DNA of 64,000 nucleotides from Levilactobacillus fuyuanensis (GCF_003946395.1 NZ_RHNZ01000013.1:1-64000), one strand, 5' to 3'; counted from the stretch's first letter, positions 44,941 through 53,590 are shown. Notes: generated from the letters alone by a model not told the origin. Made by a program: numbers and translations.

Positions 44941-45865
44941 AGTCGTCACGATGTTTAACTTGCGTCGCGGGATCGATATTAAAGACGTGCTGAGCAACCT
45001 GTAGAAAGGCCATCATTTCCGGTGTATTTTCCTTGCTGGATCGGTGAGCCATGATAAGCTGGTAAGTCAGTAATTTTGGATCAAGGTGGATGGCCCGAGC
45101 AGTTGAGGCGATAGCGGTCGGTGTTGGCAGGATGGTCCAGCCGGCACCACTTTCTACCAGTTGTTGAATCGTTGAGAGGCTATTCAACGTCAGGGCGGGC
45201 TGTAAGAAGAGGTGGTGGTCTGCCATAAAGTGCCGTGTGATTTCGCCCAGTACCATCTGGAGGTCACAACCGATAAAGGGTTGGTGTAGAAGGGACGCTA
45301 GTTGTTGGGGATGCGTGATCTGGGGGAGTGAAAAGGGATAGGCCGCTGGCACCAGGACGCTAAAGGATTGGTCGCGCATGATGCGGTAGAAGAACGCACT
45401 GTGGTGGGCCGATTTGGGGCCAATATAGATGTCACTTTGGTTGTCGGTCACGGCTTTTTCCGCAGCGAGCGAGGGCATCTCATGGATGTCGAGGTGATAC
45501 TGGGGATATTCCTGAAGAAATTGACGGACTAATTCTGGGAGAACCTGAGTGGCCATGCTTTCGGACAAAGCAATTGAAAGATGCCCAGATTTAGATTGTG
45601 CAAGTTCGTGCATAGTCTGGTCGAGATCACTGAGTTGCTGCTGGATTTTTTGCAAACCAGCCAGGTACTGCGCGCCAGCATAGGTCAGTCGGGTGGGCTT
45701 AGTTGTCCGGTCGATCAGTTGGATGCCCAGTTGCTGTTCAGCTTCCTTAATCGTCCGACTGATATAGGGTTGGGAAACAAATAGATGCTGGGACGCAGCG
45801 GTGATACTTCCCAGATTTTTAACCGCCGTTAGAATTTCGGCGAGTCGCGTGGTACTAAATGCCAT
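44939..45865 (-). CDS. LysR-family transcriptional regulator
   Basis: This protein of about 308 residues has a LysR helix-turn-helix at its start (TTRLAEILTAVKNLGSITAASQHLFVSQPYISRTIKEAEQQLGIQLIDR) and a periplasmic-binding-like effector domain (HLSIALSESMATQVLPELV, ending VAQHVFNI). I place the start at ATG 45,865, where GAGGTGA precedes it, rather than at 45,916. It is divergent from the old-yellow-enzyme gene, 137 bases away, which it most likely regulates; that gap contains the T-n11-A type sequence expected for LysR sites. Confidence 0.92.
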   Translation of the reverse strand: MAFSTTRLAEILTAVKNLGSITAASQHLFVSQPYISRTIKEAEQQLGIQLIDRTTKPTRLTYAGAQYLAGLQKIQQQLSDLDQTMHELAQSKSGHLSIALSESMATQVLPELVRQFLQEYPQYHLDIHEMPSLAAEKAVTDNQSDIYIGPKSAHHSAFFYRIMRDQSFSVLVPAAYPFSLPQITHPQQLASLLHQPFIGCDLQMVLGEITRHFMADHHLFLQPALTLNSLSTIQQLVESGAGWTILPTPTAIASTARAIHLDPKLLTYQLIMAHRSSKENTPEMMAFLQVAQHVFNIDPATQVKHRDD

Positions 45866-46002
45866 GGTAATCACCTCACTATTAGTATAACCATTCGGTT
45901 CTGAAAACGATATCATAAAAGTATTCGACTTTGTGATTTATCGAACTATACTGAGATTAATCAGCTAAGTTTCCTAGAATTAGGTAAGAAAGGTGAGTTC
46001 AG

Positions 46003-47184
46003 ATGAGTAAAAAATACAAGTTTCTTGAACCCTATACGTTTGCAAACGGCGTCACGGTGAAGAATCGGGTGGTGATTCCACCAATGACTGAGGCCTCCGG
46101 ATTTGAGGAAGGGTCAATCACGTCCGATGAGCTTCGCTATTTCCGGATGCATAGCGGTGGCGTTGGGCTGTTCATTTCCCCCGTCGCCAATGTTTCTGTG
46201 AGTGGCAAAGGATTCGAGGGCGAGTTGGCTATTACCGATGATCGCTACCTTCCCGGCTTAACGAAGATGGCCAGTGCCATGAAGCAGAACGGAACTAAGG
46301 CGATTCTACAAATCTTTCATGCGGGCCGCATGTCGAACTCTAAAATTTTACGTGGCGAACGGCCGGTCAGCGCAAGTTCGGTCGCTGCCGAACGGCCAAA
46401 TGCTGAGGTTCCTCGTGAATTAACGGGGGATGAGATCAATCAGATTATCACAGACTTTGGTGAGGCTACCCGGCGGGCCATCCAAGCCGGATTCGATGGG
46501 GTTGAACTCCACGGTGCGAATACGTACCTGCTCCAGCAATTCTTTTCTCCACACTCTAATCGGCGGACTGATAAGTGGGGCGGCGACGTTGATGGCCGGA
46601 TGAGTTTCGCGTTGGCCGTGATTAAACGGTGTCACGAGGTGATCCAGCAATATGCCGATCGGCCATTTATTCTTGGCTACCGGCTGTCACCAGAAGAAAT
46701 TGAGATCCCCGGAATTCGATTGGCCGATACGCTTCATTTGGTTGATGTCCTGTGTGGTCAACCGCTGGATTACCTGCATATCTCGATGGGGTACGCTTGG
46801 CGGACGTCACTCAATGACCAGACCGATACGGAACCGTTAATCCTGAAAATCAAGCGGCAAGTCGCTGGACGGTTGCCACTGATTGCCGTCGGCTCCGTTG
46901 AAAAGCCAAGCGATGCCGAGAAGGTCATGGATGCTGGCGTCGACTTTGTTGCGTTGGGCCGTGAAATGTTGCGAGAACCCAACTGGGTCCAGAAGGTTGA
47001 GACTGATGACGAAGCTGGTATTCGGTACACCATTTCCGAACAGGACCTGGATGAGCTGGGGATTACACCAGCCATGTGGAATTTCTTAATTGTCCGATTG
47101 AAGTCAGCAATGCATATCTCAAATCAACCCGATTACGATAAGGACCAATTTGACCATAAATTAGCACCACACGAGGGTGCCTAA
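46003..47184 (+). CDS. NADH:flavin oxidoreductase (old yellow enzyme family)
   Basis: This 393-residue FMN TIM-barrel enzyme shows KNRVVIPPMTEASG, QIFHAGRM, GFDGVELHGANTYLLQQFFSPHSNRRTDKWGGDVDGRM and VALGREMLREPNW. It reduces activated alkenes or quinones with NAD(P)H. A long C-terminal extension after the barrel (about 45 residues) is seen in the YqiG/Baiz-related branch. It faces a divergent LysR regulator and ends in its own terminator. The natural substrate is unknown. Confidence 0.92.
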   Translation: MSKKYKFLEPYTFANGVTVKNRVVIPPMTEASGFEEGSITSDELRYFRMHSGGVGLFISPVANVSVSGKGFEGELAITDDRYLPGLTKMASAMKQNGTKAILQIFHAGRMSNSKILRGERPVSASSVAAERPNAEVPRELTGDEINQIITDFGEATRRAIQAGFDGVELHGANTYLLQQFFSPHSNRRTDKWGGDVDGRMSFALAVIKRCHEVIQQYADRPFILGYRLSPEEIEIPGIRLADTLHLVDVLCGQPLDYLHISMGYAWRTSLNDQTDTEPLILKIKRQVAGRLPLIAVGSVEKPSDAEKVMDAGVDFVALGREMLREPNWVQKVETDDEAGIRYTISEQDLDELGITPAMWNFLIVRLKSAMHISNQPDYDKDQFDHKLAPHEGA

Positions 47185-47200
47185 ATGCTGATGTGCCGCG

Positions 47201-47233
47201 AAGAGCCTGGAACAAAATTCCAGGCTCTTTTGC
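47201..47233 (+). terminator. Terminator of the old yellow enzyme gene
   Basis: A perfect 12-bp stem AAGAGCCTGGAA/TTCCAGGCTCTT is followed by TTTG. Confidence 0.88.
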
Positions 47234-47252
47234 TACACAATCTTGCATGGCT

Positions 47253-47370
47253 GAAACGTGCGCCAAAAGACAGCTGGTTCCGCTTAAAATTGCTAACCAA
47301 ACAATCCAAGTTCGGGATTATTCGGTTATTGACGTTAATGCTATAGGCTGTTTCCCAATCTTATACAGTC
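47253..47370 (-). repeat. Paired-hairpin repeat, locus D unit 2
   Basis: Reading the minus strand, ACAGCC...TATAGCATTAACGTCAATAACC, an AATAATCC/GGATTGTT hairpin, TTTTAAGCGGAACC, AGCTGT and GCGCACGTTTC. It is more diverged than the other units but keeps the segment order. Confidence 0.7.
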
Positions 47371-47488
47371 GAAACGTGGGACAGCAGGCAGCTAGCTGTG
47401 CTTAACCCCGTAAGGAGAATAATCCAAACCCAGGATTTTTCCCCTTATGACGTTAATGCTCACTAGCTAATCGCCTGCTGTCCCACTC
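47371..47488 (-). repeat. Paired-hairpin repeat, locus D unit 1
   Basis: On the minus strand GTGGGACAGCAGGC pairs perfectly with GCCTGCTGTCCCAC, and AGCTAG pairs with CTAGCT. GTGAGCATTAACGTC and GGGGTTAAGCACAG flank a CCTTATG-type apical hairpin. Nearly all arm bases differ from locus A, B and C units, yet pairing is complete. Confidence 0.85.
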
Positions 47489-47514
47489 TGTTTTTGATGA
47501 GTTGCCAAGATTAA

Positions 47515-47543
47515 TTGCGTCCATCCCGGGAAAGGGTTAGAAT
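47515..47543 (+). promoter_or_regulatory. Promoter of pepC
   Basis: TTGCGT (47,515-47,520), a 17-base spacer and TAGAAT (47,538-47,543). Confidence 0.65.
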
Positions 47544-47610
47544 GAATTTAGATTAAATTATGAGATTTCAATGATATTTCTTGTAAGCCATTTGAGAGAG
47601 GAGTCATTTT

Positions 47611-48942
47611 ATGTCAGAAACTAAGACTGATCATGAATTAACCGCTGCTGAGACGGCGGATTTACACGCTGACCTCCAGCAACAACCAGCGCACGATGTT
47701 GTGAGTCGCGCGGTAATTAAAAACGGGGTGCTTGCTGCTGCCGAAGATCCGCAAGCGGCCGTACGCTTGAACCGAACCTTTTCTGTGGAACTCGATACGG
47801 GGAAGGTCTCTAATCAAAAGCACTCTGGGCGTTGCTGGTTGTTCTCCACGTTAAACACGATTCGCCATCAATTTGCGGCAAAGTATAACGTGAAGGATTT
47901 CGAGCTGTCACAGAGTTACCTGTTCTTCTGGGACAAGGTTGAACGGGCCAACATTTTCTATGACAACATTTTGCGGACGGCGGACAAGCCGCTCGATGAC
48001 CGGGAAGTGGCGTTCTATCTGAGTCGCCCCGGCGATGACGGTGGTCAGTGGGCTATGGGCGCTGCGCTTGTTCAAAAGTATGGGGTCGTTCCCGCCAGTG
48101 CGATGCCAGAATCCTTTAACACTAATGATACGAGTGGCTTTGCAACCACGTTAAACTTGAAATTGCGTAAGGACGCGTTGGCCTTACGGCAGTTAGTGGC
48201 CGATGGTGCCAGTGAAGATCAGATTGCGACGACCCGGGCGCAAGCCTTGAAGGAAGTTTATCGGATGGCGGCCTACTCATTTGGCGAACCACCAACCACG
48301 TTTGACCTCGAGTATAAGGACGATAAGCACCAATATCACCGCGATGCTGGCCTGACGCCTCAGGGCTTCTTCGAAAAATATTTCGATATTGATTTAGACG
48401 ACTACGTAGTAATCTCCAATTCACCGGACAAGCCATTTGATCAGTTGTACAGCCTACCTAGCCAGGATAATATCGTAGGTGGTAAGCACATTACCTTCTT
48501 GAACTTACCAATGTCAGAATTGAAGCGGACGGCAATCGCCCAGCTACAGAGTGGTGAGGCGGTTTGGTTTGGGAACGATGTCTTACAACAGATGAGTCGC
48601 GAACGAGGCTTTCTCGACAGTCAATTGTTTAAGACGGCCGACTTGTTTGGCGTCGACCTGAGTCTGACGAAGGCCCAACGACTCGCTACGGGTGAGGCTG
48701 AAGTGACCCACGCGATGACGTTAACGGGTGTCGACCTGGTGGCCGATGACCCAACTCGCTGGAAGGTTGAAAACAGCTGGGGCGAGAAGAATGGCGACAA
48801 GGGATACTTTGTGATGACGGATGACTGGATGGAGGACTTTGTCTACGAAGTTGTCGTTCACAAGCGGTTCCTCACGCCAGAGCAACGGGCTGTATTGGCT
48901 ACAACGCCTAAGGCTTTACCAGCTTGGGACTCCTTACAATAA
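47611..48942 (+). CDS. pepC: Aminopeptidase C (bleomycin hydrolase family)
   Basis: This 443-residue C1-family cysteine aminopeptidase has the catalytic cysteine in NQKHSGRCWLFSTLNTIRHQF, the histidine in EVTHAMTLTGVDL and the asparagine in KVENSWGEKNGDKGYF. It forms a hexameric barrel and trims N-terminal residues from peptides in the cytoplasm. The ATG has GAGAGGAG upstream. It is followed by its own terminator. PepC is part of the peptidase set that feeds amino acids after peptide uptake, which fits the opp-like lipoprotein in the left arm. Confidence 0.97.
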   Translation: MSETKTDHELTAAETADLHADLQQQPAHDVVSRAVIKNGVLAAAEDPQAAVRLNRTFSVELDTGKVSNQKHSGRCWLFSTLNTIRHQFAAKYNVKDFELSQSYLFFWDKVERANIFYDNILRTADKPLDDREVAFYLSRPGDDGGQWAMGAALVQKYGVVPASAMPESFNTNDTSGFATTLNLKLRKDALALRQLVADGASEDQIATTRAQALKEVYRMAAYSFGEPPTTFDLEYKDDKHQYHRDAGLTPQGFFEKYFDIDLDDYVVISNSPDKPFDQLYSLPSQDNIVGGKHITFLNLPMSELKRTAIAQLQSGEAVWFGNDVLQQMSRERGFLDSQLFKTADLFGVDLSLTKAQRLATGEAEVTHAMTLTGVDLVADDPTRWKVENSWGEKNGDKGYFVMTDDWMEDFVYEVVVHKRFLTPEQRAVLATTPKALPAWDSLQ

Positions 48943-48951
48943 TAGGATATG

Positions 48952-48986
48952 AAGCATCTCGATGGCTATGTTGAGGTGCTTTTTTC
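48952..48986 (+). terminator. Terminator of pepC
   Basis: AGCATCTC pairs with GAGGTGCT (one wobble), followed by six T. Confidence 0.82.
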
Positions 48987-49009
48987 ATGCGCGGATAACG
49001 ACCGAGACT

Positions 49010-49140
49010 AAAAAAAGCCGCCCCTGGTTAGGAGGCGGCGGTCGTTGCTTGGTTAGGGCAACAAAATGTCATCGTTAATGACAAAATAAAGTTGGTTAAA
49101 TCGGTTTCTGAATTAAGCTCATCTTAAAACGAAAATGTGA
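49010..49140 (-). ncRNA. Candidate small RNA on the minus strand
   Basis: Three consecutive hairpins occur on the minus strand: TGTCAT/ATGACA (49,067-49,083), GTTGC/GCAAC (49,044-49,062) and the terminator-like GCCGCC/GGCGGC (49,017-49,039) followed by seven T. The last two loops share the 8-mer CCTAACCA, and the third also carries TCC. Upstream, the minus strand has an AT-rich stretch with TATATAAAT that could hold a promoter -10. No open frame with a ribosome binding site is present, so a small RNA is the simplest explanation. The remaining part of this 470-base gap is AT-rich and featureless. Confidence 0.5.
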
Positions 49141-49357
49141 AGAAATTGTGAAGGTAATTTATATATTAGTAATGCAAACGATTAGTCTTCTATTTAAGTA
49201 AGACTAAGTATAGCTAATTCAGGCATTGGATTACTTTTTTCTAATTGATAAGGCACATTATTTTGCGAACTTTGGACGTTTCAGAGCGGTAAATTTGAAA
49301 ATAAGTGTAATAATTTATGAACGCTATAATTAATAAGTAATTGATTAAATTTAAAAA

Positions 49358-49396
49358 CTCACCAACTAAATTTTTGGTCGGTGAGCTTTTTTGCAA
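49358..49396 (-). terminator. Bidirectional terminator
   Basis: CTCACC pairs with GGTGAG, with an extra AACTAAA/TTTGGT inner pairing, and both sides are T-rich. On the minus strand it follows the gene at 49,412-49,708. Confidence 0.7.
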
Positions 49397-49411
49397 GTGT
49401 TGTATTCAGGA

Positions 49412-49708
49412 TTAATGGTGTAAAAGTCCATGGTGCGGGTGATCAGCGAGTGGTTGTGGTTGGCCAGCATGGTATCCTGGGCGGAACCGGTCGATCTGCA
49501 TTTGCTTGGTACGTTCGCGTTCAATCCGTAGTTGCGTCTTCAATTGACGCGTTTTCCAGAAGCCGTGAGCTGCTACCGTTACGGGGATGACTTGCAAGAG
49601 TACCGTGGCTGGAATGATCCAGCTCTTGTCACTAATTAGCTCGGTGAATCGGTGAATATCCTCTTGATCCAGTGGGGCCGCAATCGGTAAGCATTTATGT
49701 TTTAACAT
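49412..49708 (-). CDS. Hypothetical single-helix membrane protein
   Basis: This 98-residue protein has one hydrophobic segment (WIIPATVLLQVIPVTVAAHGFW, about residues 30-51), followed by a basic, helix-prone stretch (KTRQLKTQLRIERERTKQMQIDRFRP) and a histidine-rich end (ADHPHHGLLHH). It has a GGAG site before its ATG at 49,708. I recognise no family. It may act as a small membrane anchor with a cytoplasmic tail. Confidence 0.55.
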   Translation of the reverse strand: MLKHKCLPIAAPLDQEDIHRFTELISDKSWIIPATVLLQVIPVTVAAHGFWKTRQLKTQLRIERERTKQMQIDRFRPGYHAGQPQPLADHPHHGLLHH

Positions 49709-49768
49709 CTGTCATCACACTCCTTTAGGCCCTATCATAACCCAAAGTGTGCGTGGTGTCAGCCGTTG

Positions 49769-49784
49769 TGTTCCACGTGAAACA
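49769..49784. promoter_or_regulatory. Canonical parS site
   Basis: TGTTCCACGTGAAACA matches the B. subtilis parS consensus exactly. It lies in a short gap between two small-protein genes, 28 kb right of the origin. Confidence 0.92.
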
Positions 49785-49786
49785 AA

Positions 49787-49954
49787 CTACCGATTACGCC
49801 AATGACTAATGAGGTGCAGGACGCCTAAAACTGCGGCGATCCCTAAGACCCCCGTTTCTAGCATGGCGATGCCGCTGACATGGCGAAACTGTTGGTAGAT
49901 TAAGACGGAACCGACTAATAGTAGGCCGCCCAATCCGGATAATAGTTGTTTCAT
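49787..49954 (-). CDS. Small two-helix membrane protein
   Basis: This 55-residue protein (start ATG 49,954, with GGAGGCG upstream) has two hydrophobic segments (LSGLGGLLLVGSVLIY and TGVLGIAAVLGVLHLI) and a basic end (SHWRNR). A longer start at 49,969 is possible but has no ribosome binding site. The stop codon is two bases from the parS site. No function can be given. Confidence 0.55.
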   Translation of the reverse strand: MKQLLSGLGGLLLVGSVLIYQQFRHVSGIAMLETGVLGIAAVLGVLHLISHWRNR

Positions 49955-49974
49955 GACGACCGCCTCCAAACTAA

Positions 49975-50004
49975 AAACGGCACCACATTTGCGGCACCGT
50001 TTCG
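49975..50004 (-). terminator. Terminator of the secreted lipoprotein gene
   Basis: AAACGGTGCC pairs with GGCACCGTTT-type arms around an 8-base loop, followed by TTAG on the minus strand. Confidence 0.75.
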
Positions 50005-50026
50005 GATTACATGACTACCCAATTAA

Positions 50027-50569
50027 TTAGTTGCCAACCTTGACCATAACGGCTTGGGTGACATCATTGTCGATATCGCGCGAGATGTGGTAACCTGCGA
50101 CTTTCAGCTTGGTGGCCTTGTTGGTACCAGTCAGCGTCTTCTTAACGGTGAACTTCTGCGTCATCGGAATGTCGGACAGCTTACCCTTGAAGTTGATGAC
50201 GGTATCGTCACCCTTAGTCTTGAAGGTCGTGTTCAGCTCACCAGACTTGTTCAGTGCGTTGGCTTTCTTAGCGGCCGCGTACGTCTTGTAGAATTTGTTG
50301 ACGTTGTAGACCGTGACCTTGCCGTTCTTGTTAAAACGGTAAGCTTCCATCCCGGAATTACTCTTGGCGTTGACCGCACCAGTCACATACCAGAGCTTGG
50401 TTGAGTTGGTCAACGTGGACTTCACGTCGGCCTTCTTTGTCGTTTTGTTTTTAAAACTTGCTTGTTGGGTACTCCCCGATTTACTACTCTTACTGCTGCA
50501 GCCGGCTAAACCAATGGTCAAAATGGCCAATAGGCTAAAGACGGCAGCCAGTGTCCGGGTCTTCTTCAT
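50027..50569 (-). CDS. Putative surface lipoprotein of unknown function
   Basis: This 180-residue protein has a lipoprotein signal (LAAVFSLLAILTIGLAGCSS, Cys near residue 24), then a Ser/Lys-rich linker and a soluble domain (KLWYVTGAVNAKSNSGMEAYRF, DDTVINFKGKLSDIPMTQKFTVKKTL). It would sit on the outer face of the membrane. The lipobox is clear; the domain resembles no family I can name. ATG 50,569 has GGTGA upstream. Monocistronic. Confidence 0.8.
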   Translation of the reverse strand: MKKTRTLAAVFSLLAILTIGLAGCSSKSSKSGSTQQASFKNKTTKKADVKSTLTNSTKLWYVTGAVNAKSNSGMEAYRFNKNGKVTVYNVNKFYKTYAAAKKANALNKSGELNTTFKTKGDDTVINFKGKLSDIPMTQKFTVKKTLTGTNKATKLKVAGYHISRDIDNDVTQAVMVKVGN

Positions 50570-50805
50570 AATCCAATCACCTCATCAAAAATGATAACAG
50601 TTTTAGAGTCCGCGTACAAATAGCGTGCTCCCCGTTCTTCAATAGTATAGCATGGTGGCTTCCGTAAAAACCGGAACGCTCCGTTAAAAAAGCGTTAAGT
50701 TCCGGTAACAAAATCAGTGGAATTTGGAAAACTAAAGACGAACACATGTTTTTCTGATAGAATATAACTTAAGCGAATCACGGCATTTGAGAGGGGAATT
50801 TGATC

Positions 50806-51633
50806 ATGAGTAAACGGCACTATCGCCGGGGTCGGCGGGGGAGTCGCATTTCTATTTATGCGGCGATTCTGTTGGTCGTTATTGGGGCTATCGGCAGTCT
50901 GGGTAGTCAGGGTAATTCGACGGCTCAGCACATTACAACCGCTGTTAACAAGGTCGTCGGGTCATCATCTAGCAGTCAGGCGACTAGCAATACGGTTGCT
51001 AGCACGCCGAAACAATCAGTCGCAAGTCGGGCGCTGGCACAGCAGAAGTATCAGGGTACTCAGATTGTTGCGGTCAATCACAACAAGCCCACGTTTAGTC
51101 AGGCGCAGTTGTCCACCAAGAAGGGTGGCTGGGCCACTTACGGGACGTTGGATAATCTGAACCGGGTCACCACGGCCAACGCCTTGTTAAGTAAGAAGTT
51201 AATGCCAACGGCTAAGCGAGAACCGCTGTACGTCAGTCCGACAGGCTGGAAGAATAAGCCATATACGGTCAATGGCAAACGCGGCTACCTATATAATCGG
51301 AGCCATTTGATTGGCTACCAGCTGACGGGGCAGAACAATAACTTGAAAAACTTGATGACCGGGACCCGGTCACTCAATGATCCCGGGATGACGGCTTACG
51401 AGAATCCGGTGGCAAGTTATCTGAAGAGTCATCCTAGTGATTACGTCCGTTACCAGGTTGAGCCGGTCTTTCGGGGCGATGAATTAGTTGCGCGAGGGGT
51501 CCACATGCAGGCCCAATCGGTCGGGAGCAAAGGTGTCTCGTATAACGTCTATATCTTTAATATTCAAGCGGGCGTCAAGATTAATTACAGTACTGGGACA
51601 AGCCAATACGGTGACCCAGCTGCTGCGTTTTAA
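50806..51633 (+). CDS. Secreted DNA/RNA non-specific endonuclease
   Basis: This 275-residue protein has an N-terminal basic segment and membrane/signal helix (ISIYAAILLVVIGAIGSLG), then the DNA/RNA non-specific nuclease (NUC) domain with YNRSHLIGYQLTGQNNNLKNLMTGTRSLNDPGM, corresponding to the ββα-Me active site in which the usual DRGH is replaced by NRSH, as in many streptococcal EndA-like enzymes, and DYVRYQVEPVFRGDEL. It would degrade extracellular DNA, either anchored or cleaved off. ATG 50,806 follows GAGGGG. Confidence 0.9.
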   Translation: MSKRHYRRGRRGSRISIYAAILLVVIGAIGSLGSQGNSTAQHITTAVNKVVGSSSSSQATSNTVASTPKQSVASRALAQQKYQGTQIVAVNHNKPTFSQAQLSTKKGGWATYGTLDNLNRVTTANALLSKKLMPTAKREPLYVSPTGWKNKPYTVNGKRGYLYNRSHLIGYQLTGQNNNLKNLMTGTRSLNDPGMTAYENPVASYLKSHPSDYVRYQVEPVFRGDELVARGVHMQAQSVGSKGVSYNVYIFNIQAGVKINYSTGTSQYGDPAAAF

Positions 51634-51650
51634 ATTTAGTGACAGTCAGT

Positions 51651-51691
51651 AAAGCGCGTCACTTCTCGGTTGGGAAGTGACGCGCTTTTTG
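51651..51691 (+). terminator. Terminator of the nuclease gene
   Basis: AAAGCGCGTCACTTC pairs with GAAGTGACGCGCTTT, followed by TTTG. Confidence 0.9.
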
Positions 51692-51700
51692 CAACTATAG

Positions 51701-51856
51701 TTATCGTCGATTCATGTAGCGGTAAATGAGATACAGGACCAGGCCGACAATCAAAATTGTCCCAATCATGGGATTTTCGCGAAAGATCCAGTGGAAGATG
51801 CGCACGGAGTGGAGGCCATGCAGGCCACCGATTAAAGTATAGAACTGTGTAAACAT
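51701..51856 (-). CDS. Small membrane protein (51 residues)
   Basis: This 51-codon ORF starts at ATG 51,856 behind a near-perfect TAGGAGGTCT site and ends at TAA 51,701, sharing the bidirectional hairpin with the nuclease gene. The first half is amphipathic (MFTQFYTLIGGLHGLHSVRI), the second a membrane helix (MIGTILIVGLVLYLIYRY) with a basic end (MNRR). No family recognised, but the start signal is strong. Confidence 0.7.
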   Translation of the reverse strand: MFTQFYTLIGGLHGLHSVRIFHWIFRENPMIGTILIVGLVLYLIYRYMNRR

Positions 51857-51969
51857 GGGAGACCTCCTAATGATTTATAGCAATTATAATCGAAAATTTT
51901 AAAAAAACTAAAGACTTTTTGACGTTTTGGCGTATGATAAAAAGACAGAGAACAGAGGAGGGTTTACCC

Positions 51970-53427
51970 GTGAGCGTGAATTATATGCTTATCTTTGAAA
52001 TTGTCGTCGTGATTAACTCGGCGTTAGCCTTTGTGACGGTGTTTCGAGAAAAGCGCGATATCGCTGCAACTTGGGCCTGGATGTTGGTGCTAGTCTTACT
52101 GCCGGTAGTGGGCTTTATTGCCTACGCCTTCATTGGACGAAAGTTACCGAAGGGCCGGATGTTTCGACTGCAACATCAAGTCGCGGTTCAACTGAATGAG
52201 CGGCTGAGTCAGCAACGTGAGCAGTTAGGCACGGAGATTATGCCAGCCGATAAGATTAGCCACTCGGTTATCAACATGGTCAACATGTTTATGGAGACCG
52301 ATCAAGCATTTTTGGCCCGGCAGAATCGGGTAAAGATTTTCACGGACGGGCACGATCTCTTCCACACGATGATGGAAGATATTGAGCGTGCCCACTCCAG
52401 TATTCATATTGAATTTTACACCTTTTATAACGATAAGATTGGAAATGAGATTCTGAATTTGCTGGTTAAAAAGGCCGCTGCTGGTGTCGAGGTCCGCGTC
52501 ATCTATGATCCATGGGGGTCCATGGGGACCTGGAAGCGATTCTTCAAGCCGCTAATGGATGTTGGGGGGCACGTGGAACCCTTCCTAGGAACGCGTTCAG
52601 CCGTCATTGACTTCCGACTGAACTTCCGTGATCACCGTAAAGTCGTTACGATTGATGGTCAGGTCGGGTACGTCGGCGGTTTTAATATCGGCGATCAGTA
52701 CCTGGGGCGCAAGGAAAAATTCGGCTATTGGCGCGACACGCACCTCCGAATCGTTGGCTCGGGGGTATTTTCACTGCAGGCCCGCTTCATGTTGGACTGG
52801 AACGCCACGGATAAGGATCATCCCTTCAACGACCGGAAGATTGATACCCGTTACTTCCCGCTGAGTAAGGTTAAGGGCAATACGAGTCTCCAGATTGTCT
52901 CGAGTGGGCCAGATTCTGACCTACAGCAGATCAAGATGGGCTATATGCGCCTGATTCAAACGGCGGAGAAGACCTTGTGGATTCAGACGCCATACTTGAT
53001 ACCAGATGATAGTGTCTTGGACTCCCTGCGGATTGCGGCTATGGCCGGAATTGATGTTCGAATCATGATTCCTGACAAGCCGGACCACGCTTTCGTTTAC
53101 CGGGCAACGCAGTATTACGCTCGCCAACTCGCGGATGACGGTGTTAAAATTTACTACTATCATAACGGGTTCATCCATGCCAAGACGATTGTGGTGGACG
53201 GCCGTATCGCCTCAGTGGGGTCAGCGAACATGGATTACCGGAGTTTCAAGCTGAATTTCGAAATCAATGCCTTCATTTACGACGAGGAAATTGCTCGTGA
53301 ATTAGAGGGTATCTATGAGAAGGACATGGCCCATAGTGAGCTGATTACACCAGAAATGTTTGATGAGCAGTCTTTGTATTTGAAGTTTAAGCAAACGGCA
53401 TCACGGTTATTATCACCAATTCTATAA
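51970..53427 (+). CDS. cls: Cardiolipin synthase
   Basis: This 485-residue membrane phospholipase-D-family enzyme makes cardiolipin from two phosphatidylglycerols. Two N-terminal helices (LIFEIVVVINSALAFVTVF, TWAWMLVLVLLPVVGFIAYAFIG) precede two HxK(x4)D motifs, FRDHRKVVTIDGQVGYVGGFN and FIHAKTIVVDGRIASVGSANMDYRS. I chose GTG 51,970, which has AGAGGAGG upstream; an earlier ATG lies before the promoter -10 (TATGAT near 51,942). It is monocistronic. Confidence 0.95.
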   Translation: MSVNYMLIFEIVVVINSALAFVTVFREKRDIAATWAWMLVLVLLPVVGFIAYAFIGRKLPKGRMFRLQHQVAVQLNERLSQQREQLGTEIMPADKISHSVINMVNMFMETDQAFLARQNRVKIFTDGHDLFHTMMEDIERAHSSIHIEFYTFYNDKIGNEILNLLVKKAAAGVEVRVIYDPWGSMGTWKRFFKPLMDVGGHVEPFLGTRSAVIDFRLNFRDHRKVVTIDGQVGYVGGFNIGDQYLGRKEKFGYWRDTHLRIVGSGVFSLQARFMLDWNATDKDHPFNDRKIDTRYFPLSKVKGNTSLQIVSSGPDSDLQQIKMGYMRLIQTAEKTLWIQTPYLIPDDSVLDSLRIAAMAGIDVRIMIPDKPDHAFVYRATQYYARQLADDGVKIYYYHNGFIHAKTIVVDGRIASVGSANMDYRSFKLNFEINAFIYDEEIARELEGIYEKDMAHSELITPEMFDEQSLYLKFKQTASRLLSPIL

Positions 53428-53442
53428 AAGTTAAATAATGAA

Positions 53443-53472
53443 CTCCCGGTTGCTGGACTGGGAGTTTTTTTG
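53443..53472 (+). terminator. Terminator of cls
   Basis: ACTCCC pairs with GGGAGT around a 12-base loop, followed by seven T. Confidence 0.82.
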
Positions 53473-53557
53473 CTGTCAATAGCGTTCTAATAGGGGAAAC
53501 AGACCGAATTGGGGCGGTTGGATGAGGTTAGTTGTTTATTTTTACCAACTTAGCGGT

Positions 53558-53590
53558 TATAATGAGCTTATAACAGTAAAGCGGTTACAA
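53558..53590 (+). promoter_or_regulatory. AraC-gene promoter with cre-like site
   Basis: TATAAT (53,558-53,563) is followed by GTAAAGCGGTTACA (53,576-53,589), which matches 12 of 14 positions of the CcpA site consensus (TGNAARCGNWWNCA). It would place carbon repression on the regulator gene too. The match is weaker than at 54,677. Confidence 0.45.
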
